Numbered from the stretch's first letter, positions 19,701-26,667 are shown. The stretch is 64,000 bases of DNA from Algibacter miyuki (GCF_030409805.1 NZ_JAUFQP010000007.1:186001-250000), one strand, 5' to 3'. Made by a program: numbers and translations. The notes: a model not told the origin generated them from the letters alone.

Positions 19701-20096
19701 ATCAATTACAGAATCACTTGTGTTCTCATCGGTATATACTAAAGTATTATCTGTTGAATTATAAACAAGACTTGTTAAAGTTTCTTGAAAATCTATTTCA
19801 TCATCTCCTCCCGAAATAATTCTCTTCCAACTACCATCAAACCAATAGTAATAACCAGGTTTAATAAGAGTATTGTCTGAAACATTAAAAACTAAAAGGC
19901 TTTCTTCGTTTCCATTTACAATAGTTGTTTGATCTAAAGTATCAGTAAGAGCTACTCTTGGTATCATAACACCTCTATCTGATGCAACTACATCTAATTG
20001 AGTTGACTGATTTGGCATTGGAGTACCTATTCCAACTTGCGCATTCATATTATAGGTTAAACCTAAAAATACGATTATAAGTAATCTTAATTTCAT
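13746..20096 (-). CDS. Giant exported repeat protein with YadA-like head repeats (2116 aa)
   Basis: The signal peptide (cut after NAQ, ~20) and N-terminal module (GVMIPRV, YYYWFDGSWKRI) match the 1750-aa paralogue. Twenty-two 66-aa tandem units (residues ~141-1595) follow, each with LVDNTDGTYTYTSEDGTET and NGETFNTIEEYIENIV. A segment at ~1760-1830 has AAFGHQNIASGAQAVAL and YSIALGSQSEALENYSIVMG, the 14-residue rhythm of YadA/Hep_Hag head repeats of trimeric adhesins. Next comes NVRVRDINTNIG, shared with the gene at 1-334, and a non-repetitive C-terminus. There is no YadA membrane anchor and no type IX sorting domain. A long surface stalk with a trimeric head is the likely form (inference). It is the largest gene of the window. 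Confidence 0.9.
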   Translation of the reverse strand: MKLRLLIIVFLGLTYNMNAQVGIGTPMPNQSTQLDVVASDRGVMIPRVALTDTLDQTTIVNGNEESLLVFNVSDNTLIKPGYYYWFDGSWKRIISGGDDEIDFQETLTSLVYNSTDNTLVYTDENTSDSVIDLKDIFDQLETVTTLVDNTDGTYTYTSEDGTETIVDIPASVVNQFENIVNEGPVTINGETFNTIEEYIENIVTTNETVTTLVDNTDGTYTYTSEDGTETIVDIPASVVNQFENIVNEGPVTVNGETFNTIEEYIENIVTTNETVTTLVDNTDGTYTYTSEDGTETIVDIPASVVNQFENIVNEGPVTINGETFNTIEEYIENIVATNETVTTLVDNTDGTYTYTSEDGTETIVDVPASVVNQFENIVNEGPVTINGETFNTIEEYIENIVTTNETVTTLVDNTDGTYTYTSEDGTETIVDIPASVVNQFENIVNEGPVTINGETFNTIEEYIENIVATNETVTTLVDNTDGTYTYTSEDGTETIVDIPASVVNQFENIVNEGPVTINGETFNTIEEYIENIVATNETVTTLVDNTDGTYTYTSEDGTETIVDIPASVVNQFENIVNDGPVTINGETFNTIEEYIENIVATNETVTTLVDNTDGTYTYTSEDGTETIVDIPASVVNQFENIVNEGPVTINGETFNTIEEYIENIVATNEAVTTLVDNTDGTYTYTSEDGTETIVDIPASVVNQFENIVNEGPVTINGETFNTIEEYIENIVTTNETVTTLVDNTDGTYTYTSEDGTETIVDIPASVVNQFENIVNEGPVTVNGETFNTIEEYIENIVTTNETVTTLVDNTDGTYTYTSEDGTETIVDIPASVVNQFENIVNEGPVTINGETFNTIEEYIENIVATNETVTTLVDNTDGTYTYTSEDGTETIVDVPASVVNQFENIVNEGPVTINGETFNTIEEYIENIVTTNETVTTLVDNTDGTYTYTSEDGTETIVDIPASVVNQFENIVNEGPVTINGETFNTIEEYIENIVATNETVTTLVDNTDGTYTYTSEDGTETIVDVPASVVNQFENIVNEGPVTINGETFNTIEEYIENIVTTNETVTTLVDNTDGTYTYTSEDGTETIVDVPASVVNQFENIVNEGPVTINGETFNTIEEYIENIVATNETVTTLVDNTDGTYTYTSEDGTETIVDIPASVVNQFENIVNEGPVTINGETFNTIEEYIENIVTTNETVTTLVDNTDGTYTYTSEDGTETIVDIPASVVNQFENIVNEGPVTINGETFNTIEEYIENIVATNETVTTLVDNTDGTYTYTSEDGTETIVDIPASVVNQFENIVNEGPVTINGETFNTIEEYIENIVTTNETVTTLVDNTDGTYTYTSEDGTETIVDIPASVVNQFENIVNEGPVTINGETFNTIEEYIENIVATNETVTTLVDNTDGTYTYTSEDGTETIVDIPASVVNQFENIVNEGPVTINGETFNTIEEYIENIVATNETVTTLVDNTDGTYTYTSEDGTETIVDIPASVVNQFENIVNEGPVTINGETFNTIEEYIENIVATNETVTTLVDNTDGTYTYTSEDGTETIVDIPASVVNQFENIVNEGPVTINGETFNTIEEYIENIVATNETNTALAITNGELVYTNENADNANVNLISGDTDNAIVVGADGALFVPEVEGNTSEVTQVVTTGNAIATHDDGTGNTVDVLETVTTFNDTDGDGIFTYTSEDGTETEVAGKEPWFNQDTGIQATLNTQNIYQTGNVAIQKDENFDGTALDVQGAVRGGNDPKGSVGAYSAAFGHQNIASGAQAVALVNKSEATGNSSFAAGNVAKASGLYSIALGSQSEALENYSIVMGTGLIADDTNETVLGKYNADNASLDAVFQIGNGSNEGSRSNALTILKNGNIGTDTAIDATEKLDIGSGNVRVRDINTNIGAATDNVVVADANGVLKTISAVSLETTASNGTNIDVTTGDVQLGGNLIKGTTITQNGNEFEIETGGSNLVISGLDKTKVQDYTGNKEQHLLAVDANNQVTALKAAMPKFFYMPSVMVPTAESHLGQTGVTYNNTSRTGTIDLYAIYAAQFGSPVISSEAVALPVLPANELVYHVTYATPDVFTITGLTTTGMLTYTVSATASPNVGTFMNIVFSVKED
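15310..19675 (-). repeat. Twenty-two 198-bp coding tandem repeats
   Basis: The block aatgttttcgatgtactc recurs every 198 bp from 15340 to 19498, giving 22 copies. Protein units differ by a few residues (A/T before NETV, I/V before PAS, one E to D and one T to A), while DNA units differ at many silent sites. Some multi-unit blocks look copied, for example 17320-17740 and 18904-19324 share the same unit order. Confidence 0.93.
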
Positions 20097-20259
20097 TTGT
20101 TCAATTTTTGAGTATCAATATAATTATTAGACACAAAAACCACACAAAAGTCACTCAATTTAAGGAAATCTCATATAACTATAAATTATTCATAGCGATT
20201 TACGTTAATTTAATTAATAAAACTCAATGTTTACAATAGATATTGCTGCTACAATGTGT

Positions 20260-20448
20260 TTATTTCACGAATATAAATTCACTACGTCTGTTGGCTTGAT
20301 GTTCTGCTTTTGTACATGGTACGGCGTTTGAACATTTATTAACCAATTGCGTTTCGCCATAACCACATAAACTTAATCGGTTGCGATTGATTCTACTAGC
20401 TATGCTATAATCCATAGTCGATTTTACGCGGTTATTAGACAATACATG
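20260..20448 (-). pseudogene. Truncated 3' fragment of the PorE-like gene
   Basis: A frame of 69 codons encodes the last ~60 residues of the OmpA domain of the PorE-like protein at 6231. NNRVKSTMDYSIASRINRNR parallels NNRAKSTMDYIIASGIDRNR, and both end RRSEFI-VK. It has lost everything upstream, including signal peptide and most of the domain; its first eight codons come from unrelated junction sequence. It is a decayed duplicate. Confidence 0.85.
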
Positions 20449-20487
20449 CAGTAAAAAGCATAAAAACAACTATTTTATAAAAAACAT
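20449..20487 (-). pseudogene. Trace of the PorP/SprF gene start
   Basis: The sequence aaaaacaactattttataaa matches the 5' end of the PorP/SprF gene (~9098-9115). It lies between the PorE-like and 411-aa fragments, in the same order as in the intact operon, which supports an ancestral three-gene copy with internal deletions. Confidence 0.55.
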
Positions 20488-20714
20488 ATTAATCCTGTAG
20501 TGCCGTAGAAATCTATAATACCATCATTAATAAAATGACTGCAGACATAAGCGTTTCCATCATTATAAAAGGTACCGCTTGTTTGATTATCAAAACGTTT
20601 TACCGTGGAAAACACAGTCCCCCTCACTCACGGTTAAAACCCCCATATTACTTGTTTGAGATACCATGCTTACTATAAACAGCAGTAAAGTAATATGTAG
20701 TAATATTTTTTCAT
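20488..20714 (-). pseudogene. 5' fragment of the type B cargo gene
   Basis: About 225 bp align with 10160-10383, covering the start codon, signal peptide and first ~75 codons of the 411-aa protein. Frameshifting indels are visible: an extra c in 'cagtccccctcactc' and a shortened A run after the start. The rest of the gene is absent. Confidence 0.85.
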
Positions 20715-20738
20715 TGTTAAGTTTTATATTGAATATAC

Positions 20739-21533
20739 TTATTGAGGTCCTAAATATTTTAAGGTTAAATTTGACAAAGCCGATGGATCAGGCCTTATTA
20801 CTATAAAAGGTTCGGAATCTCTATAATATCTATCTACTTTATAAAGCAAACGATCGTTTGTATTTAATGTTAAAGCTCCAGATAAAAAGACCACAACCGT
20901 ATTATTCCCTGTAGGAAAACTATTCGCGCCTTCTATATTTAAATTGCCGTTAATCAACGATGCATTAGCGCCGTTAACATAAAGTTTTGCTTCAATACCG
21001 TCTCTTTTATTTGCATTAACAACATTTGATACATTTCTTACATTAACCACTCCATATACGTGATATTTTCCTGCTTTTTTCACTACTAACTCACCATCTG
21101 TATTAATTTCAAAATTAGCAACATCATTGGTTTCTAGACCATCAAACTCAATAGTTCTTAAGTTTGTTGCTGTGTTGCCACTCATATCACCTTCTTTAAA
21201 TATGTTTTTACAATAGGCATGCGCTATAGTTAAATCTGCACTAATCTGAGTTATAGAAATAAAAGGCTGCCATGTAACTCCATCCCACCAATAAAAACCT
21301 CTATCTATGTTTGATGTTTCATAAAAAACCCACAAACCGACTTCTTTAGGGTCCGTTACATTTAAGTTAGTTACTCTAGGAATAATAACACCTTCTGAAA
21401 ACCCTGGATTATCCACATCCTTTGTACTAATATCCATAGTAACACTAGGCGTCAGTTCATTCCCACCAACTGTACCTTGAGCGAAAAATCTCAAAGAAAA
21501 TAGTAAGAATATTATACATATATAATGTTTCAT
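20739..21533 (-). CDS. Exported protein with family N-terminal module and C1q/TNF-like C-terminus (264 aa)
   Basis: The signal peptide ends FFAQ (~19). Residues ~20-95 form the island's shared module (GNELTPSVTMDIS, GVIIPRVTN, RGFYWWDGVTWQPFI). The C-terminal ~150 residues include FEINTDGELVVKKAGKYHVYGVVNV and a terminal LKYLGPQ; the GELVVKKAGKYHVYG pattern resembles C1q/TNF-type jelly-roll heads (inference from pattern only). The next gene upstream ends 2 bp before this start, so co-transcription with 21536-22306 and 22318-23046 is likely. Two short paralogues lie beside it, and a broken copy of its end lies at 10408-10515. The function is unknown; trimeric surface head is a possible role. 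Confidence 0.82.
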   Translation of the reverse strand: MKHYICIIFLLFSLRFFAQGTVGGNELTPSVTMDISTKDVDNPGFSEGVIIPRVTNLNVTDPKEVGLWVFYETSNIDRGFYWWDGVTWQPFISITQISADLTIAHAYCKNIFKEGDMSGNTATNLRTIEFDGLETNDVANFEINTDGELVVKKAGKYHVYGVVNVRNVSNVVNANKRDGIEAKLYVNGANASLINGNLNIEGANSFPTGNNTVVVFLSGALTLNTNDRLLYKVDRYYRDSEPFIVIRPDPSALSNLTLKYLGPQ

Positions 21534-21535
21534 AA

Positions 21536-22306
21536 TTAATCTAAGTATGATAAAATAATAGTAAAAGGAGAGTTCACAGTTAAAGTTCCTAATTGACTTG
21601 AATCAAACCTCTTTGCCCGTAAAGACAATATATCTCCAGCCTGTAAAGTAATAATACTTGATATGGCAAATGTGACCGATCTTTCATTGTAAAAAACAGC
21701 AGGAAAAACCGTTTTTGACACCAGTGATGCACTTTCATTATTATTAATAAAAACTGAAGTTTGAATTTGTTCAGCTAGATTTTGTCCTGTGTGAGGCTTA
21801 TTAACCCCTCCTGTAACAGATAGATAATACTTACCTGTTTGGCCTATATTTAAATCGCCATTAGCATCAATAGTATAATTTGCTTTAGGAGACTCTAGAA
21901 CACTAAAAGGTATTTTAACATAACTTGTATTTCCTTGTAAAATATTTGTTTGAAAGGCCGTACCATAAGCCGATGTTTTATTTAGGTCAATATCATTTAA
22001 TTTACTAGAAACAATATATTCCCATGTATTATTAGGTGCATCCCAATAATAAAAACCTTCAAACCCACTACCAGTAACTTCAGACCTATAAACTAACATA
22101 CCATACTGATCTGCAGTAGGATTAACCGAAGGAAACACTTTCATTGAAGGAATTAAAATTCCTGCTCCCGTTTCTGGGTTTATATTATCCTTAGCTTCAA
22201 TATGAAGTGTTGCCTTTGGGTTTAATTCATTAATACCAGCAACCCCTACTTGAGCATCTATAATATTGATTATCAATAAAGCTATGATTAGTATATGTAT
22301 TTTCAT
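21536..22306 (-). CDS. Exported protein with family N-terminal module (256 aa)
   Basis: A signal peptide (to ~18, IIDAQ) is followed by GVAGINELNPKATLHIEA, ILIPSMKVFP, YGMLVYRSEV and GFYYWDAPNNTWEYI, the shared island module. The C-terminal domain contains YTIDANGDLNIGQTGKYYLS, again the 'G-x-Y' strand pattern seen in the 264-aa neighbour, and ends in beta-strand-rich FTIILSYLD. It is the middle gene of a tight three-gene run (2-bp and 11-bp gaps). There is no catalytic or anchoring motif. Confidence 0.82.
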   Translation of the reverse strand: MKIHILIIALLIINIIDAQVGVAGINELNPKATLHIEAKDNINPETGAGILIPSMKVFPSVNPTADQYGMLVYRSEVTGSGFEGFYYWDAPNNTWEYIVSSKLNDIDLNKTSAYGTAFQTNILQGNTSYVKIPFSVLESPKANYTIDANGDLNIGQTGKYYLSVTGGVNKPHTGQNLAEQIQTSVFINNNESASLVSKTVFPAVFYNERSVTFAISSIITLQAGDILSLRAKRFDSSQLGTLTVNSPFTIILSYLD

Positions 22307-22317
22307 AATCTACTATA

Positions 22318-23046
22318 TTAGCGCAAAAAGGTTAAGGTTAATCCATTTATTCCATAGCCAGAATAATCGTTAGGCGTTTCATTACTTTTGTACACATATA
22401 CATTCAATACATCTCCTACTTGTAAATCTACAATTGTACTTAATGCAGCACTTGTAGCAGAAGGAATTTCGTTTGATGTTGAAGCAGTTACACGACCTGT
22501 TATTGAAGAAAGCTGATTATTATTAACAAATAAAACATATAAAAAATTTGCTTGCTTAAGAGGTGTTTCTGTGCCACTTCTTTTTACACTTGTTGTAAAA
22601 GCTAACAAATATCTTCCTGATTTACCCACAGTTATATTATTACCCGCTACAGAAAACCCTGTTGTATCAAAAGCATCAATTCTTGAAAAATTAACTTGTC
22701 TATTATTTCCTGTGCCTGTATAACCAGTACCACTTGCTATATAAGTAGCTCTATCTATAGTACGATCATAATTATTAATAAGCCATACCCAAGTTGTACC
22801 ATCCCAAAAATAAAACCCGTCTAATTCTGTAGCATGGTTTTTTAAATAAATGAGTTGCCCTTCTTCCACACCATTCCCAGGGAAGTCTGCTAGCCTTGGT
22901 ATTAATACACCATCGGCACCATTTGGATTTGTTTTACTTGTAGGTTCTACATGTAAACTAGCTTTTGGACTATTTGTACCAACACCAACTTGTGAAAACA
23001 AGTATAAAGGTGAGTATAAAAACATTATGTAAAGTATATATTTCAT
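22318..23046 (-). CDS. Exported protein with family N-terminal module (242 aa)
   Basis: The signal peptide ends LFSQ (~19). The module is the cleanest of the three small members: VGVGTNSPKASLHVEP, GVLIPRLADFPG, GQLIYLKN and GFYFWDGTTWVWLI. The second half has FSVAGNNITVGKSGRYLLAF and LQVGDVLNVYVYKSNE, matching the jelly-roll-like pattern of its two neighbours. It is the first gene of the three-gene run. The upstream 60 bp show no convincing TAnnTTTG box. It is probably secreted to the surface; partners are unknown. Confidence 0.82.
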   Translation of the reverse strand: MKYILYIMFLYSPLYLFSQVGVGTNSPKASLHVEPTSKTNPNGADGVLIPRLADFPGNGVEEGQLIYLKNHATELDGFYFWDGTTWVWLINNYDRTIDRATYIASGTGYTGTGNNRQVNFSRIDAFDTTGFSVAGNNITVGKSGRYLLAFTTSVKRSGTETPLKQANFLYVLFVNNNQLSSITGRVTASTSNEIPSATSAALSTIVDLQVGDVLNVYVYKSNETPNDYSGYGINGLTLTFLR

Positions 23047-23114
23047 TTTTTGATTGATACTTAACGAAAATCTTTATTGTTAATAATCTTTTTAATTTAA
23101 TACTTACTATATTT

Positions 23115-23333
23115 TTTTGAACCGTTACATTCGAGACATTACCAAAACTGGCACCTTCAGTTTCTATAGCTATTATGGCACCATCAAAATTTCATCTTTC
23201 TGAACAACAACAATTCCTGTATGGTTAATATTTTGTGTATTTAAAGTTACTTTTGTATTTCTATCTTGATTAAACCAAGGTTCTTACTATAGACTAAACC
23301 TAAAAATACGATTGTAAGTAATCTTAATTTCAT
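23115..23333 (-). pseudogene. Internally deleted third giant-protein gene
   Basis: From the ATG at 23333 the sequence reads MKLRLLTIVFLGL, the giant-protein signal peptide. After ~16 codons it joins directly to a segment equal to residues ~1705-1745 of the 2116-aa protein (FNQD, TLNTQNI, QKDE), one frame off. The join removes the N-terminal module and all tandem repeats, leaving an early stop. Upstream DNA (23425-23480) keeps the conserved block found before the 1750-aa gene. Left boundary is approximate. Confidence 0.8.
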
Positions 23334-23920
23334 TGGTTTAATTTTTGAGTATTTATACTTACTAAGTTTACCTAATTACCTACAACAACGTAGTCCGTTT
23401 CCTAAACAATACAAATAATACTCCAAATCGATTAATTCCAAAAAAACAACCTAACACAAAAGTATCACATTCGTCCAAATGCAACATTTTCACATATATA
23501 TTCTTACAAAAAAAACAGATAGTTCTAATAATCTAACTGCACACCTCTGATTTAGTATTATAAAATTCAATAATCACCTAAATTCAAATTAAACAGCTCC
23601 TCCCTTAAAACCTTATTATTTGTTTTTTTTAACGGAACTCATAAAATTTATTATAGATCAATTATTTTAACTTAATCAACAATATTAAAAAGTGGAGAAC
23701 GACCTTTTATTCTAAAAAACTTAGCATCTCAGCTCTAAAAACAAATCTTATTGGTATCTGGAACATTATAAAACGCTAAGCAAAATAAGGATGACGATAA
23801 AAAAAAGAAGGAATACCTATCGAAATCAGGGATTAAAAAAATGTAGATTTTATTTCTTGCTAGCTTAACCACAACTTTTAGATCTAGTTGTGATGCCCGA
23901 GTTATTAAGATTATAGCAAT
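23334..23920. other. AT-rich intergenic region
   Basis: It contains the conserved giant-gene upstream block with a TACTTTTG box on the minus strand (23457-23464), which now drives only the pseudogene. I see no gene or RNA in the rest. Confidence 0.55.
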
Positions 23921-23953
23921 AAAAAAGCCAACTTATTTCTAAGTCGGCTTTTC
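23921..23953 (-). terminator. Terminator of the tRNA-Leu transcript
   Basis: The stem between 23921-23935 (aaaaaagccaactta) and 23940-23953 (taagtcggctttt) has one G-U pair and a 4-nt loop, with a T-run on the minus strand. It lies 10 bp past the tRNA 3' end. Confidence 0.8.
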
Positions 23954-23963
23954 CTTTAGATTG

Positions 23964-24045
23964 TGCGGGCGGGGAGACTCGAACTCCCACACCTCGCGGC
24001 ACTAGATCCTAAGTCTAGCGTGTCTACCAATTCCACCACGCCCGC
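23964..24045 (-). tRNA. tRNA-Leu (anticodon TAG)
   Basis: The minus strand gives an 82-nt cloverleaf. The acceptor arms are GCGGGCG/CGCCCGC, the D loop has TTGGTAGACA, the anticodon loop is ACTTAGGA with anticodon TAG, the variable arm is long as in tRNA-Leu, and the T loop is GTTCGAGTC. The 3' CCA is not encoded, as is usual in Bacteroidota. Confidence 0.95.
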
Positions 24046-24055
24046 TAAAGGTGTG

Positions 24056-24084
24056 CAAATATAAACAAGATTTTTAAATTGCAA
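24056..24084 (-). promoter_or_regulatory. Promoter of tRNA-Leu
   Basis: On the minus strand TTG (24082-24084), an 18-nt spacer and TATATTTG (24056-24063) match the Bacteroidota sigma-A consensus TTG-N17-23-TAnnTTTG. The -7 box ends 10 nt before the tRNA. Confidence 0.75.
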
Positions 24085-24117
24085 ACCCTAAAGTCAAAAA
24101 AAACATTCTTTTTTTTA

Positions 24118-24125
24118 TACTTTTG
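24118..24125 (+). promoter_or_regulatory. -7 box of the M20 peptidase gene
   Basis: TACTTTTG matches TAnnTTTG and ends 22 bp before the ATG. The -33 region is A/T-rich without a clear TTG. Confidence 0.5.
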
Positions 24126-24147
24126 AAAAGAACAACAAAAATTCAAC

Positions 24148-25536
24148 ATGAAAAACATAAAATCTTACATCGACGAACATAAAGATCGGTTTTTAAACGA
24201 AATTATCGAACTCCTTAAAATACCATCTATCAGCGCCGATTCTGCCTATAAAAAAGACGTACTTCAAACTGCCGAAGTTGTAAAAACCAGTTTAGAACAA
24301 GCCGGCTGCGACACTGTAGAAATTTGCCCAACCGATGGCTACCCTATAGTTTATGGAGAAAAAACAATAGACAAAAACTTACCAACCATTTTAGTTTACG
24401 GGCATTACGATGTGCAACCGCCAGATCCAATAAACCTTTGGGATTCTCCACCTTTCGAACCTGTAATTAAAAAAACAGAAAAACACCCCGACGGCGCTAT
24501 ATTTGCCCGGGGAGCCTGTGATGATAAAGGACAAATGTACATGCACGTTAAAGCCATGGAACTTATGACGCGTACCAACCAATTACCTTGTAATGTAAAA
24601 TTCATGATAGAAGGCGAAGAAGAAGTTGGTAGTGCTAACTTGGCCACTTTTGTAAAAAATAATCACGAAAAACTTAAAAACGACGTTATTTTAATTTCTG
24701 ATACCGGAATGATCGCTAACGACATCCCATCTATCACCACCGGATTACGTGGCTTAAGTTACGTAGAAGTCGAAGTTACAGGTCCTAATCGAGATTTACA
24801 CTCCGGACTATATGGCGGCGCAGTAGCCAACCCGATAAACGTACTAACCAAAATGATAGCCTCGCTTCACGACGAGAATAACCACATCACTATACCTGGG
24901 TTTTACGATACTGTAGAAGAACTCTCCACAGAAGAGCGCGCCCAAATGGCAAAAGCCCCTTTTAATTTAGAAAACTACAAAAAAGCCTTAGATATCGATG
25001 CCGTTTATGGCGAAGCCGGCTACAGCACAAACGAACGTAACGCCATACGTCCAACACTCGACGTTAATGGTATTTGGGGCGGTTACACTGGCGAAGGCGC
25101 AAAAACAGTAATAGCTAGTAAAGCCTACGCAAAAATATCAATGCGTTTAGTACCAAACCAAGACTGGCAAAACATTACCCAACTTTTCAAAACCCATTTC
25201 GAGAGCATCGCACCCCAAGGCGTTACCGTAAAAGTAACACCGCATCACGGCGGCCAAGGCTACGTAACTCCAATCGATAGCATAGGTTACAAAGCAGCTA
25301 GCCATGCCTACCAAGACACTTTTGGAAAAACACCAATACCTCAACGCAGTGGTGGCAGCATCCCAATCGTGGCGTTATTCGAACAAGAACTAAATAGCAA
25401 AACCATCCTTATGGGCTTTGGTTTAGACAGCGATGCCATACACTCACCAAACGAACATTTCGGCGTATGGAATTACCTAAAAGGCATCGAAACCATCCCG
25501 TTGTTCTATAAATATTTTACCGAATTTTCAAAATAA
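24148..25536 (+). CDS. M20-family dipeptidase
   Basis: At 462 aa this has the usual length of carnosinase-like M20 metallopeptidases. Metal and catalytic motifs are YGHYDVQPPDP (His86), ARGACDDKGQ (Asp125), EGEEEVGS (~155-162) and HSPNEHF (His437); the lid dimerisation segment lies at ~200-390 (LHSGLYGG at its start). It has no signal peptide, so it acts in the cytoplasm, hydrolysing dipeptides or related amide substrates. It is monocistronic, with a promoter box just upstream and a REP-like element just downstream. Exact substrate cannot be told. Confidence 0.93.
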   Translation: MKNIKSYIDEHKDRFLNEIIELLKIPSISADSAYKKDVLQTAEVVKTSLEQAGCDTVEICPTDGYPIVYGEKTIDKNLPTILVYGHYDVQPPDPINLWDSPPFEPVIKKTEKHPDGAIFARGACDDKGQMYMHVKAMELMTRTNQLPCNVKFMIEGEEEVGSANLATFVKNNHEKLKNDVILISDTGMIANDIPSITTGLRGLSYVEVEVTGPNRDLHSGLYGGAVANPINVLTKMIASLHDENNHITIPGFYDTVEELSTEERAQMAKAPFNLENYKKALDIDAVYGEAGYSTNERNAIRPTLDVNGIWGGYTGEGAKTVIASKAYAKISMRLVPNQDWQNITQLFKTHFESIAPQGVTVKVTPHHGGQGYVTPIDSIGYKAASHAYQDTFGKTPIPQRSGGSIPIVALFEQELNSKTILMGFGLDSDAIHSPNEHFGVWNYLKGIETIPLFYKYFTEFSK

Positions 25537-25540
25537 ATAA

Positions 25541-25697
25541 TTTGGGCGTTCCCCTTCGGGTCGGGCTTTCCGCTTTATCTTTTTTAGGCCGTATTTTCAA
25601 AAAACGCGCTGTACATTAAAGTACAGTGTCATCCTTTTGAAAATACGGCTATAATTCAAAACAAAAAAAAGGATACCGCATCAATCCCTAACGCGGG
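25541..25697. repeat. REP-like structured intergenic element, copy 1
   Basis: It is bounded by GGGCGTT...AACGCGGG. Inside, a perfect 15-bp inverted repeat (25588-25602 and 25635-25649, GCCGTATTTTCAAAA) encloses a second hairpin (CTGTAC/GTACAG). Its flanks (tttgggcgtt, gggtcgggcttt, atccctaacgc) recur at 48148-48240. It lies between an M20 gene and an EamA gene and could act as terminator or REP-type mobile debris. Confidence 0.75.
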
Positions 25698-25752
25698 CCA
25701 ATACGCCAAAAGCAGTAAATCCTGCAAAGTCAGTAGCCATCTAATACACGTT

Positions 25753-26613
25753 ATGAATAACCAACATCGTCAGCATTTACTTCTACTTACTTTAGCAACA
25801 CTCCTTATAAGTACCTCTGGCACTTTAGGTAAATTTATAGATTTGCCAACCCCCGTTATCATTTGGGGACGCAGTGTAATAGCCGCTTTTTTTCTCTTTA
25901 TATATTGTCGTTACAAAAAAATCAACATCAAAATAAAATCTAAAAAAGATGCGCCCACCATTATACTAAGCGCCTTATTTATGGCAGGCCATTGGGTCAC
26001 CTATTTCTATGCCTTAAAACTTTCTAATGTAGCTATTGGCATGTTATCCATGTTTACATTCCCAGTAATTACCGCATTACTAGAACCCTTTTTTACTAAA
26101 ACAAAACTCAACCCAATACATGTACTATTAGCGATTATGGTTTTACTAGGTGTATATATTCTCGCACCAGAAATAAACTTCGAAAACACCTATTTAAAAG
26201 GCATCTTGTTCGGTATATTTTCCGCTTTATGTTATGCACTCCGTAACCTTATTTTAAAACGTCATGTAGAGCAATACAATGGCAGCGCTCTCATGATGCA
26301 GCAAGCCTTTATTGTTACCCTAGTCTTACTTCCTGTAATGTTCACCATGGATACTAGTAATTTAGCTACACAATTTCCCTACCTAATAATTCTGGGTCTA
26401 GTCACCACAGCTATTGGACATTCGCTATTTATTGGTAGCTTAAAACATTTTTCGGTAAGTACAGCAAGTATTATTGGCAGCGCTCAACCCATTTTTGGCA
26501 TCATCATCGCTTTTATTTTTCTAAACGAAATACCAAACATAAACACCTTTATAGGCGGTTCGCTAATATTAGCTACCGTTGTTATAGAAAGCATTCGTTC
26601 GGGCAAAAAATAA
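25753..26613 (+). CDS. EamA/DMT-family transporter
   Basis: The 286-aa integral membrane protein has ten predicted helices in two EamA repeats. The first repeat starts LATLLISTSGTLGKF...GRSVIAAFFLF, the second FGIFSALCYALRNLILKR. The typical late motif SIIGSAQPIFGIIIAFIFLNE lies before the last helix. The family exports or imports small metabolites such as amino acids or nucleosides in the inner membrane; substrate cannot be inferred. It stands alone between the REP-like element and the ECF sigma locus. Confidence 0.9.
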   Translation: MNNQHRQHLLLLTLATLLISTSGTLGKFIDLPTPVIIWGRSVIAAFFLFIYCRYKKINIKIKSKKDAPTIILSALFMAGHWVTYFYALKLSNVAIGMLSMFTFPVITALLEPFFTKTKLNPIHVLLAIMVLLGVYILAPEINFENTYLKGILFGIFSALCYALRNLILKRHVEQYNGSALMMQQAFIVTLVLLPVMFTMDTSNLATQFPYLIILGLVTTAIGHSLFIGSLKHFSVSTASIIGSAQPIFGIIIAFIFLNEIPNINTFIGGSLILATVVIESIRSGKK

Positions 26614-26667
26614 GACAAATGAAAGTGCTGTTTATTTATTAAAATGTCATTATTTTCTTATTTATTG

